DNA from: Neodontobutis hainanensis
Taxonomy: Eukaryota; Chordata; Actinopteri; Gobiiformes; Odontobutidae
Reading direction: 5' to 3'
Length of the DNA: 64,000 nucleotides
Assembly (NCBI GenBank): GCA_024349245.1
Contig: JALDNG010000040.1
Span: 1,137,501-1,201,500, forward strand
A program made the position numbers and the translations under genes. Positions 21,892 through 34,921 of the stretch are shown here, in pieces. Within the stretch, counting starts at the first letter, position 1, and each line of letters opens with the position of its first letter. The notes below the pieces were generated by a model that made no database searches, was not told the origin of the DNA, and saw only the letters and a list, made by a program, of their open reading frames with translations.

Positions 21892-24138
21892 TGTAACATA
21901 ACACTGTCTTAGAAGCGGACGATTAAAAGTTATTAAGCAGTTTTTTGTTGTGATGTGGGAAACAGGAAAGAATAAATGTGGAAAAAGTCGAATATCTTGT
22001 AATTATTTTGTTTTCAATGCAGTAAAAGTGACATTACATTACAACCCTCTAATATTTAGGTAAAGTAACAAAAGAAAATACAAGGTCATAATTTATTACT
22101 TTTTTCTTAAATCTGTGCTGAAAAGGTTAAATCAAAAGCAGCTCAGCTCTTTTACCAGCTGATCTCAGAATTGATAACGTCTCTTGGAATTAAAGACAAA
22201 ATGTCTTCACCTTGAAAACTGATTCCAGATGCTTTTGCTTTAATCTTTTCTTTAAGATGACCTGGATGACTAAGAACCTCCACAGACTTAAATCTGTGCT
22301 GTTTCTGCATAAAATCCCAGAATAATAATCTCAAAATAAGACTAACTAAACCTAATAATCATTTAAACTGTATTTTATTGTTCTGCTGCATGTTAGTGTT
22401 AAACTGATTTTGTATTAGTTTATTAGTCTTTTCTTCTGTATTGTTTAATTTTTGTATATTTTTATTTGTAATGGACCCCAGGAAGACTTGTTGTTACTTT
22501 AGTAGCACCTAATGGAGATCCATTCAAACAAATGAACAATTAAACACCACTGATACACAAATCATACTTTACTGAAACTTATAAGTTACCATGTTGTTAT
22601 GTTTTACCTTTTTGTTACGTCTATTAAATCCAGGTCATAACAGTTATTTATTCTGGGATGCTTAATGTTGCACTACATCATGTATGTCTGTGTTAGCATT
22701 TCACAGAAAAACTTAGTTGGCATTAAATATTTGAGTTAATTTAGTTGGAAATGCAGAAACTAGAAATGTAATTGTTGCAGTAAAATAATTATATTAGATT
22801 CCTTTGAGAATTCTTTATAAAGGCTTTGTAGGTAATTTACAGGAAATACATCTATAAGTTTTGTTTCCCTGTTTCAAGAGGATGGCATCTTGTTTTTCAA
22901 GTATGTCCAGCTAAAGCCACAGTAATAACACATGCAGCTTCCTCCTAAGTGTCCACTCACCTGGAGCTCCAACAGGTAACACCACTTTATTGATCTCTAT
23001 TGATATAATATGATGAGATACATAACTTTATTTAAGATTGTATAAAGGGAGTTAGTGGTTGATTCATTGTAAATTATTTGTTTTTCTTATTACATCAACA
23101 TCAGCCCCACGTGTTTACTGCTGATGGGGTAAAAAAAAAGACCGAAATGTCTAATATTCCCACTGTTTGACTGTCACTGTTGGATCTGTGAGTGTGTGCA
23201 GGTGCTGTTGCTGGGAAGCTTGTGAGTTTGACTGTTGCTGATTGTTTAGGAACAAAGCTCTTCACATACCTGAGAGGAACTTCAGGAAAACTGTCAAGAA
23301 CCCAGCCTGAGGTCACCTGTTTGTAGTAAGTTAAATAATTACACATATGTCTGGCTTTCTACAAGGTGGAAGTGTTGTATTTACAAAAGGTTTAGGAGGA
23401 AGTGGCTCACCTGGTGGATTTATTTTAACCTTGACCCAAGAGTGTATTGTTATGCTGCTTTTTTGTAATATCTTACCATGAGCCTCTTGTTAAAAAAGAT
23501 AACACCATTGACCAAGTATACTCATCCAAATATCTACATGGACAAATATCTTGACAGACTGATGGTTATTGCTTAACTAAGTAAGGCATACATGGGTCTT
23601 TTATATCCAGCCGGACATACAGTGTTTAGGCGGAGCCGCCTGATATGGTGGATGGTAATCTGCTATGACATGCACAGAATAACCTTAGAAGCACAGAATG
23701 ACATGTAATCAGAAGTTGCCGTGCTAACAGCTAGATACTAGCCATGGGAATACTAAGATATTACAATTCCCATAACAACAAGATCCTCTGCAGAAAAACA
23801 CACCCTGTGCCCGAGTCTCCAGCAGAGACTGTATTTTTTGGAGAAGACTGAGGCTGTATGGTGTGAGCTCAAATATACTCTTTTTATTGAATGGGTTCAT
23901 ACTGGAGAGCGCATCTCAGGGGCAACTTGTTTGTCCAGTTAAAAAAACTAGCTCACAACCACAGAACAGCAATGGACTTTTCACATTAAACTAAATAGTT
24001 ATTACACAATTCTACTGTATGACACAAGTGAGCATGAAGAAAGGGACATACTGTACAAAACAACACAACATAGAACAATTCTTTAAAAACGTACAAATAC
24101 CCTGCTGTAAAACTAACCTTTGTGTGTTTGTGTCACAG
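21892..24138. other. Intergenic region with one LINE 3' end
   Basis: Apart from the LINE tail at 22335-22545 I see no gene. A splice-donor-like AACAG|GTAACA occurs at about 22976 and an acceptor TTTGTGTCACAG ends at 24138, so a 5' non-coding exon of the SAMD9-like locus might be here; this is weak. Confidence 0.4.
22335..22545 (+). mobile_element. 3' end of an L2/CR1-like LINE
   Basis: It carries TGGACCCCAGGAAGACT and CTAATGGAGATCCATTCAAA, the same terminal blocks as the element at 16180-17095 but in plus orientation. Only the tail is present, as is typical of 5'-truncated insertions. Confidence 0.6.
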
Positions 24139-24155
24139 CGACGCACAACAAAGCC

Positions 24156-26227
24156 ATGGATCTAGAAGAAAGGAGTGACGAAAGTGGGAGCTCTAGTGAT
24201 GAAGTGTCAGAGGAATCTCTGGACATTGACTGGTCGCCCATTGAACAGTTCATTCAATCAAACCCAACTTCCACCAGCACCAAACTGTTTTCTTTCCTGG
24301 CGCTGCTTAATGCCTATGTCCCTGAGTCCTACCTTGTGATGAGTGAGTGTCAGCAGGTCCTTGGACCCCAGACCTCATCTACGGAGGACCTCCTTTTGAA
24401 GAAAGAATGAGGCCTTTTAGAACTTTGATAAAAAGGTTTGGTGATGATGCAGATAAAGTTTGCCTTGTTAACAGTAATGTTGCAAAAAAGCTGTGGGAAG
24501 GTTTTTATTCAGGTTTGAAACAGCCTGTTGTTTATTTCAGTCTCTGTGTAGGTCTGAAGTACAGCCACATACATTTCAGTTCATCAAAGATTTATTTACA
24601 AAGAGAGAAAATCTTGTGGATGGTAAAAAAAAGTTCTCACGATTCATTGAAGAGATAAAAAATGAGAATTTTTCGAATGCGGTTAAAATCTTAAAAATGG
24701 CATCTGATCAATTCAGAAATAAGGCAACATTCCCTCAAACCCTTTCTCGTCTTTATTACATTGACCATCATTATGAAAATGCTATAAGATATGCAAAAGA
24801 AGCTATAAAAGAGCACCAGACATTTCATACATAGCCGACACTCTTGGGCAAATTTACAAGAACTGCCTGTTGAGAGCTCCAGAAGTCAGCATGGCCAAAA
24901 AAGCGCTGACAGCATTTAAAGATGTGGAAAGAAAAGCTGAGAGAGAAGTAAGTCCAGAGACAGCTGACAGTGAAGGACCTGGAACCCTTTCAAAGACATT
25001 CAACAACCGAGGCCTCTTTGGCTTCATTCAAGTTGCAAAGATAATCTTTGAAAAACAACCAAACTTAAAGACACAAATTTCAGTACAAGAGATTCAAGAG
25101 AAGTTTAATTTTTTTGAATGGTACCTGACCTACTCCAGGGTAAACAAGTTGATTTATGAGCCTTGTTTTCTTTGGCGTGATATTGCTCAATGTTATAAGT
25201 ACTACACAAATAACAGAGCATCTGAATCCACCACCTTCCCAGGGCTTCTCGAATGTCTGAACCATGAGCTTTTTCAGTCAAGAGGGCGACGTGCTCAGTT
25301 AAAGCCAAAAGTACCAGATTTAGAAGCTGTCAAACCTGTGTTAAAACTTAACTTCGAAGGACAGACCGATGACATCAAAGCAGCAGTAAGATACATCCTC
25401 TCCAACATACTTTTATGTAACCAGAAGCCTGAGTCTCCTCTGCTCGCTCCTTTGGAGGAGCTGCGCACAATCACTACAACATTCATGGGAAGAACTCTTG
25501 AAGCTCGAAGTCCTCAGTTTTACCTCTTAGTTCTGCTGCTTTTTGGCCCGAAAACCAGAGTCAGTCTGATTTGGAGGAAAACAATAGTGAAAATGAAGTT
25601 AGCAGTCAGGACAGTGGCTTACAGAGCTGTGATGAGCTCCAGGGTAATGATGAAAACAGAACAGATGAAGAATCTGAGGAAGGATCTCTGAATGTCATTG
25701 ACCTGCAACAGCAAGTGGCTAACATAGAGGAGGCTTTTGAAAGAGTCAAGTACGCCAAGTACCTTCAAGGGCGTTATCTGCTGCCTCTGTTTTTTCTGGG
25801 AAAAGGTGTCGGCCTCAGAAGATGGATCCACAAATCAAAACTGGATGCAATTGTGGAAAATAAAGTAAACAGCGAGATTCCCTATGTAGGAACAAGATAT
25901 ATAAACAAAAAATTTAAACAAAAAATGGAACGTATCAGTGAAATTTGGAGCACTGGGGAGGTGTGGCGCATCCCAGAAATCCAAAATATCCTTGATCCAG
26001 TCAATGTTGAGAAGCAAGATGGGCTTAGAGTGTGGGTTAGAGCTGGACGAGAACAGATTAGGGTCACAACAGAAGAGCAGCCTGACTCAGATCAGAGTCC
26101 AATATGTTATCTTGGATTCAACATTCGAGGCCCTGTTGTGTTTAAAGTGAGACCACCAAAAATCAAAAACAATAGAAATGGGACTATTATTATTTTTAAT
26201 GCTTGTGTATTGTGTGGTATAGTTTAA
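24156..26227 (+). pseudogene. SAMD9/SAMD9L-like gene fragment (C-terminal half), frameshifted
   Basis: Successive frames match the C-terminal part of SAMD9/SAMD9L, a large cytoplasmic antiviral and growth-restricting protein of about 1,600 aa: FSFLALLNAYVPESYL (24281-), LIYGGPPFEERMRPFRTLIK (24373-), SLCRSEVQPHTFQFIKDLF, DISYIADTLGQIYK (about 24813-), FPGLLECLN, LLLF/WPEN (about 25530-25553) and YLGFNIRGPVVFKV near the end. About 700 residues are represented; the SAM, AlbA-like and P-loop NTPase parts are missing. At least four single-base frame changes occur, near 24370, 24530, 24815 and 25542; the last is one base short in a T run. The acidic, Ser-rich start (MDLEERSDESGSSSDE) follows an acceptor-like CACAG and is not part of human SAMD9. 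I read it as a decayed, truncated duplicate; sequence error could explain some shifts. Confidence 0.75.
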
Positions 26228-27000
26228 CAATAATTATTGTTGGTTATAATCATTTAACATATATGAATGTCCCAAATGTAACGAATGAAGTACATTAAGT
26301 GTGTTTTTGTGGCAAAATGTTTAAAGGTTTGAATAGTAATAGTAATAATAATGAATTATTACAATAAAATATACTAATTGTACCAGGTTTTAAACAGGGT
26401 TGTTTCATTAATTGTTCTTGGGAAGTTAGATGATACAATAATTTGTAACTGAGGGTTTTTATAAAGCGGAATAAAGGACACCAGTGACTTTATGAATGCT
26501 ACATAATGGCTGCAATTGTAAATCAAAAGAAAAGTTTGTATTTTTACATGTAACGCAATATGTTGAGGTATTTGTTTTTGTTTTTGTTTTATTACATTCA
26601 CCTCTTTATGCTGTTCAAAGCAAAACTATGTAACTTTTCATGCTGTAAAAAAATAAATGCTGTGTTAATAAACAAATATATAAGTATAGTTTTTATGTAT
26701 TTTGGGGCAAAAAGTAATTTTATGTGTTTGATTGTATTTATTTGGTTCAGAAAGAGTTAACAGGTAAAGGACGCTTCAATGATTGGCGCCTTCACATGCT
26801 CCGGGAAATTATAAGATAATTCTTTCTCTTTCTCAAGCCGTAGCCGGTGTCTGTGAGACGTATCAACATATTCTTTAATCACTACAACTGAGCAGTACTA
26901 AAGAATATAATCAATTTTATTTATTATTTAGATTTTATATTTCGAAGAAAGAATAGGTGACTACATGAATGTTGGATTTTCCGAGGACCCGTAACAGCAC
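26228..27000. other. AT-rich intergenic region
   Basis: AATAAAA at 26364 could serve the SAMD9-like transcript. Nothing else with coding character is visible. Confidence 0.4.
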
Positions 27001-27383
27001 CAGTTTCCCTGCATCAACCTGCTGCCTAGCTTCACTCAACCGTCTGTTTACTCAGGTGTGAGACCGCCCCGCGTTTTCCGTGTCAAATGTCGAAAAACCC
27101 AGAATAATATCACAAAATGCCGGGTGACTGGAATATTTTGGCACTATCCTAACCCACAGTGGATGGTTCAGAGACACTGCGGACACGAAAAACTGTGCTA
27201 AAGGCGGTAAAGGAAGCGGTAGTTAACGTTAGCCGCAAAGAGACAGGTGCAAGGTGGCTTTGATTTTGTCGTCAGCCTCGTTTTAATAGCTATGTTTTTG
27301 GGGATATTTCCAACTAAAACACCTTTGGATATTATTATATGGCTTCCTAGAATGGATTAATTTAAATCACCAACATTAACAAG
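27000..27383 (+). promoter_or_regulatory. Putative promoter and non-coding exon 1 of the TRIM gene
   Basis: The region is richer in GC and CpG than its surroundings (ACCGCCCCGCG, GCGGTAAAGG). It ends in an excellent donor, AACAAG|GTAAGCG, at 27383/27384. The next acceptor, TTTTTCTAG, ends at 28577 and is followed by 136 bp of leader before the ATG. Position is the only support for transcription start. Confidence 0.45.
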
Positions 27384-28713
27384 GTAAGCGCGACTGACTT
27401 CCTGTTTTATTGGGCAGTAGTTAGCTTTCTAATTTAGCTAAATGTTAACTGTTAAAGATTATGAAGAAAACAGGGAGCAACTTTCAGCTAGTTTCTGGTT
27501 TAAGCTCTCAAACATACACTTTTTTTACTTGACATTTTAAAATCATAGAGTTTCTAAGCTCATTTTAAAGCTATTTACACAACATTGAGGTAAATAGTAA
27601 CGTTAATAATGCTAGCATTTCCTTTTAACGTTAACATAGGCTTTTACAATGCTATATTGAGCTTATAAATACGTTTTATCACCTTAATTGCTTTAAAATA
27701 GCCATTTGCTTCTCACGTTTTGGTTTTACTTTCATGTCATGTTAAAAGACAAACAGAAGTAATCCAAGTAACTAGCTTTATTTAAGAATATTCCCAAGAA
27801 TGGTTCCCAAGAAAATATACATGTAATAGCCTGACAGTGTTGTGGTTGTGTCCAGATACTAATATTTTAAAGGACTGGCAATATATATATAATCTGTCAT
27901 AAACCAGTCAGAATAAGGTTTGATGTGATAAATAAAGATAACGCCTAAGTTAGTTAATGGCATATCAGTGTCTAACTTGTTCAGAGCAAAAAACGTAGTA
28001 TTTATACGTAGATGACTGAATGTAAATGTAAGAGGCAAAAAAGTCACAGATGAAACAACTCTAACATTTAAATGGCTCAGATGGTTCATATGATTAGGTA
28101 CTTTGTATCAGCAAGTACTCAATTTAAATGTTACTTGTTCTCAATAAGAAAAATAAATCTGTTTTAGTACTTGATGAATTGGTACAAAGCCAGTAAGATG
28201 GTTGATTAATTGAATAAATAACCACATTACATTTTTGACTGTCTGTAATAAATGTAGGATTAAATGGATCAGGGATGTCAACAATTATGAGGAATTAGTG
28301 AGTTTAATTGAAATCAATGCAAAAAGCTTTACTTTAAGGCTACCTGATCATTTTCCACTTAAACACATTGCTCAACATTTTGTAGCTCAGGGTTACAAAA
28401 CTTAAATAATTAGGTAAAACACACACAGGTCTGTTATGTAAAGATATGTATTATTTTTTCCTAACTTTGGAAAATACAATTGACTTCTAAGCCACATATT
28501 TTATTGATGTTAAGGCTTTGGTAAAAAGTTGCATAGCTTCAAGACATAGCTCTATAATACTTTTCTTCTTTTTCTAGGTGGCTGCAGCTTGACGACTACA
28601 AGAGAAATTTAGACCACTTTCTGAAACTGTGCCAGACTATTTTCTTGTCCTTGTCTTATTTCTAGTCCCGTCTGTGGTCGCTCTCTCTGGAGACTTACTG
28701 ACAGACTGCAGCC

Positions 28714-31700
28714 ATGGCCTCGGCCCAGTCCAGTGTTCTCCAGGAGGAGCTCACGTGTCCCGTCTGTCTGGACTTATACCGTGACCCGCACTTACTCCCC
28801 TGTGGCCACAACTTCTGTAAAACCTGCCTGGACCGGTTAAAGCGTCAAGCGGACCGCGGGCGCTTCCGTTGCCCCGAATGTCGTGACAGTCACCGCTGCG
28901 GCGGCAACTTCCAGAAGAACTTCAAACTCGCCAACATCGCGGACGATTACAGACACCGACGCCGAGCTGCCTCGACGGGCACATCTGTAAAGTCCAGGGA
29001 GCCGCTCTGTCTGGCCACGCAGCAGGCCCGAGCAGTGTGCGCCGCCGTCCCGTGCGATTACTGTCCCGTGGCGGCAACAGAGGCGTCCGAGGACTGCTCG
29101 ACCAGAGATGCGTCGAATTCTCAGGGAGTCGAACAGGAGGCCGCTGCGGCGGCGATGTTCGCAGTGAAGACGTGTTTGAAGTGTGAGGTGTCCATGTGTC
29201 AGGAGCACGTCAAGCCACATCTGGAGCTGCCGGCTTTCCGCGAGCACCCCCTCACCGAGCCGATGAACGACTTCTGGAGGAGAAAATGTCCCGATCACGA
29301 TGAAATTTATAGGTACATTCAAACCACCTTTTGGTGATTTGCAGTTTGTTCTTGCTTATTGTTATGTGTAATGTAAATTGGAAATTACATAAACAATAAT
29401 GGCGTCTGCGTTAAGGATTTTAGTACAGATTACAATTTTACAACATATGGTTCATGATTGTTATCAGTTTTGGTAAATGGCATGCATTTATATACCGCTT
29501 TTTTAGCACCCTTCTCGGGCACCCAAAGCGCTGTACATTGTGCTTCCACTCACTTCATTCACTCACACACACACACACACACATTCACACACATTCACAC
29601 ACCCCTACACTCACACACACACACACACATTCACACCCCTACACTCACACACACTCACACACATTCACATACATTTACACACAGGGCAGACAGAGAGGGG
29701 GGCTGCCAAACACACCCCTACACTCACTTCATTCACACACATTCACACCCCTACACTCACACACACTCACACACCCCTACACTCACACATTCACACACAT
29801 TTACACACAGGGCAGACAGAGAGGGGGCTGCCAAACACACCCCTACACTCACTTCATTCACACATTCACACACATTCACATACATTTACACACAGGGCAG
29901 ACAGAGAGGGGGCTGCCAAACACACCCCTACACTCACACACATTCGCACACCCCTACACTCACTTCATTCACACATTCACACACCCCTACACTCACTTCA
30001 TTCACACATTCACACACATTCACACACATTCACACACATTCACACACATTCACACACATTCACACACATTCACACACATTCACACACATTCACACACATT
30101 CACACACATTCACACACATTCACACACATTCACACACATTCACACCCCTACACTCACACATTCACACACATTCACACACATTCACACCCCTACACTCACT
30201 TCATTCACACATTCACACACCCCTACACTCACTTCATTCACACATTCACACACCCCTACACTCACTTCATTCACACACATTCACACCCCTACACTCACAC
30301 ACATTCGCACACCCCTACACTCACACACATTCACACACCCCTACACTCACACACATTCACACACATTCACACACACATTCACACACCCCTACACTCACTT
30401 CATTCACACACATTCACACACCCCTACACTCACACACATTCACACACCCCTACACTCACTTCATTCACACACATTCACACACCCCTACACTCACACACAT
30501 TCACACACCCCTACACTCACACACATTCACACACCCCTACACTCACACACATTCACACACCCCTACACTCACACACATTCACACACCCCTACACTCACAC
30601 ACATTCACACACCCCTACACTCACACACATTCACACACCCCTACACTCACTTCATTCACACACATTCACACACCCCTACACTCACACACATTCACACACA
30701 TTCACACACATTCACACACCCCTACACTCACTTCATTCACACACATTCACACACCCCTACACTCACACACATTCACACACCCCTACACTCACACACATTC
30801 ACACACCCCTACACTCACACACATTCACACACATTCACACACCCCTACACTCACACACATTCACACACATTTACACACAAGGCAGACGGAGAGGGGGGCT
30901 GCCAAACACACCCCTACACTCACACACATTCATACACCACTGCTACCGACACTGGAGGCAAGGTGGGTTAAGTGTCTTGCCCAAGGACACAACAACAACA
31001 TGAACTGGGGAGAGGGGGAATCGAACCGCCTACCTTCAGGTTATAGGACGACCGCTCTACCACTGAGCCTCTGCGTCTTGTCTTGGTTAGAAGACAAAAT
31101 GGTTATACTTTCTGTTCACACAAATTCACATTTACTTAATTTGTTATGACTGAAAACAGCGATAGACTTGGCCTCTTTCACTGAATGTGTGAAAAATAAA
31201 AAGTTTTAGTCTTTAATTATTAGTATTATTATTATTTATTATTATCATTATTATTATTATTATTCCAAATATATTTTTTTACTATATTACTGACTGTTTT
31301 CTATGTTTTACACTGTTTTTTGAAAATATACTATTTTTAGTTCTATCTGTAGTTTTTAAGTGGACAGATCTTTGAAAAGTTTTCTTAGCCACTAAAATAC
31401 ACACCCTTTGGATTTTGTTTGCTAACAATTTATTGTTGTTTTCCGGGGCTGGAATATTATTTATAGTTGCTTAGAGGAGTCTTGTTGACGTGTGAGGGTT
31501 TATATAATAGTTTAGTAGTAATATATAAAAAAAGTCCTTTTTAAAAAAAACAGTATTATCTAAAACAATGAATATTCTTTCCAGTCTGTGTTACATGGGG
31601 CTTTGTAAGTCCAGAAGAAGTCTACTTAAACATTTAATTATCCATTGAGGCATGTTGTACTATTCTAAAGCAACACTATTACTATGAACTATATTTTCAG

Positions 31701-34700
31701 TGTGCTGCAAATTCCTAACTTTCTGTAAAAATATATGTACATAGTAACGCAAATGTGTGTTTATATTATGTGTTCTGGCCAAATATCTTGAAAATTTAAT
31801 TTTAGGCTGTTCCTTTCAAAGCTCCATATTTTTGTGTCAACATTAGAAAGTGTCTGTTTTTATTCTTCTATTGACTTCTCCATTGTCTCTCATTTGTATT
31901 AACTTGGCTCGTGTACTTCAGATACTACTGCATGGACGACAAAGTGTGTGTGTGTAACGCCTGCACCATCGAAGGGGACACTCGGGACACACAATCAAAA
32001 CTCTGAAGAACACAATGAAAGATCTCAAGGTAACTTTTTATTGTAGCTGTGTGAGCTTTGTCCGGTTTCAAAAAATAATCACTGTGATGAGTCTGGAAAC
32101 CTGACGAATGAACAATGAGGTAGAGGCTTTGTGCTCTTTGTGAGTTTAACCACTTCCTGTCCTATGTTGAAGGGAAGTTGAGAGGTTTCTAGTAAACTAC
32201 GTTACTGGTTCTTCTACTAGATAAATTTAGAACAGCCCTTGCTTTTGTTTCCCTGAGGTATTATGAAGGATTACTGGTGTATGTCAGCACTAATCTGACA
32301 CCGAGCTAACGCTGTCCTTCCCAGGGCACACTGGATAAGCAGCTGTACAGAGTGGAGCGCAAGTACAGCCTGGCCGAGAAAAAACTGCAGGAGCAAAAGG
32401 AGAAGGAGAGACAGAATAAGGTGAGACGCGAAACGTATAAAACAAAAGGCATTTCATAACAGACTCATGACATTGTGCTCCTTCTAAGAACTGTAAAGGA
32501 ATATTCCAAATTTTCTTAAGGCCAAATATAAAGATATAAACTAGAGCTTAAACGTCTAGCTCTGAGTTCAACATTAGACCGATGTGATCTTGTAATTTAT
32601 TTATTTATTTATTGATTTTTTTAAAACAATATCCCCTTCACACAAAAATTGTAGTACATTTCCAGGAACACATTCCCAGCATCCCATACTGTCCAGAGAG
32701 CTCCAAGACTGTCCAAGAGATATTCTGTTCACACTTGACCCGGCAATACAAGAAACAGGAGAGGCCCCTGGGGCCGGTAATATGAAGTGTCTTAAACTGC
32801 CAAAGTTAATGTGATAAATAAGAAGGCAGTACACATTTTTCATTAACACCATAGTCCTGCTAGGTTTTGATTTGGAAAAACTGCCTGAACAGAGTTTGTG
32901 GGAAATCAGTTCTGGCTCTTTTCACACACCTTGACCCTGTTGTGGTAAAATGTAGAAACATTGCTGGGAAAGGGTCTAATGTTAGCATCACTTATGTGAA
33001 TAGGAGCAGCCCCTCTTCAGTATGTAAGCACTGGCCAAAGCTTACAGTCTCATGCTGAACATCTATTAAAATCCTTGATGAGGTTTTAAGGTCCTTTCTT
33101 TCACAGCTCATTCTTATTACATTACACTTTTAGGTTTTCTCTCAATCAAAAGAAAATGTTTAAGTAGAGCTGTAGTACTTCAGTCTGTTTAATCGGTTTC
33201 CAGAAAAGTATTATTTTTCCCAGTGTAGTGTCCAAGAGGGTGCTCGTCTGCCTTAGTTCAGTTTGAAAGTCGCAGTGTGTTTGGCCCTTTGGCAGCATCT
33301 TGTGGCAACATTGTAGATCTCACACCCCTCCTTTCTACAGCCTGTGAGCACCTTTTAAAGGTATATATGTATTTTACAATATAGACAAATGCATTGAGTG
33401 TTTTTTAATGCAACTGAATTTATCAAATGGACCAATGTGTTCAACTGTTTGCAAAATATTACACAACGTGCCTTTTTAAATTGAACGATATAGTAGTTCA
33501 GACACTTTGAACAACTTGTTCCCTTTTAGAGTAACTTAATTTCTTTTCATACTTTTTATTTTTTAACCATTAGCTAAACAGGCTACACACTAACAACATG
33601 AACACAAGAGGAGGAAGTGTTGTATGTGGAAAAACAAACCACTTTGACTGTCTCTCTTGTCTCCGGTCACTGCTGCCTCCATCTAGAAGTTCATGGACGA
33701 CTCGGATCAGAGCCTGACCCGACTGGGCGAGGACCTCAAAGGTAAAGTCCTGCGTTTCATCAGCCGGCTTCGAGAATGCAGCCGCACTCACTGGGACACA
33801 AACGGCCCGGCCATTCAGAAGAACATCTCCCGGATCTGTCAGGACCAGGCCCGGCTGCAGGAGGTCAGCTGCGGCATCGAGAGCCTGATGCAGGAGAACG
33901 ATCCTTTCCGCTTCATTGAGGTGGGACTCGGCACTCGGGCGGCACCACAAACCGCTTTTGTTTCTGTCGTCATTACTTATAATGTGCTTTATCTTTTTTT
34001 CAGGCCTACAAGACAACAGGAAAACAGTAAGTATTTCCTCCATAATAAACTCAATTTGCCAAAAGCTATGAAAACATTTAAACTAATCCTAGATGTTGTG
34101 TTTGATTTAGGTGTCGTCGGCAGCTCAGGAAAAACCTGTTTTACCCTGAATACATTGATATGGAAACCGAGGTCTTGGGAGTAATGATGGAGGAAGAAAT
34201 GAGGAAGTTTCTTGACGAGGAGCTTCCCTGCTACATCACAGCAGCCATCAACTCTCTGTGTAAGCAAGGCTCCTCTGCAAACATTTCATTTGAGTTCCAG
34301 GTCTTTGTGCAAATACTATTAGGATTTTAAAAAGAGGGCTGGTCATAGAGCTACACCACACTTTGTTTTTCAAATATTAATGATTATTTTGTAGAAATGA
34401 AAGAGTTTACTGTGGGACATTTCTTTTTAAAGATATTATCATGGAAAAGTTTTGTACTATATATAAATGAAAAATGCATTGCTGATGAGGTTTTTAGCTG
34501 TTTTGAAGTTTGTTAAAGATCAGAGTCCCAGATTTTGAAAGGCTAAACTTCAGTCAGGCTATTGGATCAAGGCAAGTTTATTTGTGATCCTGGTCTTGTC
34601 AAGTAGTCTTGTCCTAGTGAACAATCAGTTACCTGTGTTACATTTACAGTGACTTTCTCATTAACCTGCAGGTCACTTGTCAGACCTGGAGGAGGAAGAG

Positions 34701-34889
34701 GAGGAGCAGGACGACAACGAGGAAGAGGCGGCGGAGGAGGAGGAGGAGGACGACGATGACGACGACTTCCTGGATGACAGCAGCGAGGAGGAAATGAGGA
34801 GCGAGGGAGAGGAGGAGGAGGAAGACGAGGAGGAAGGGCACGACCTCATTGACCTGGGCGATGATGCTTACAGCCCAAGCCCTGGGGAG

Positions 34890-34921
<32 letters not shown>

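Noticed and set aside
28837..29322. 161-codon minus-strand frame opposite the TRIM RING exon
   Set aside because: Antisense shadow of a GC-rich coding exon; no domain and no splice context.
29454..31149. Three overlapping plus-strand frames of 487-563 codons rich in His, Thr, Ser and Pro
   Set aside because: They are translations of a CA-rich minisatellite that lacks stop codons in every frame; they lie in the TRIM intron and resemble no protein family.
33570..34043. 157-codon minus-strand frame opposite TRIM exon 4
   Set aside because: Shadow of the coiled-coil exon; the sense strand has matching splice phases and family motifs.
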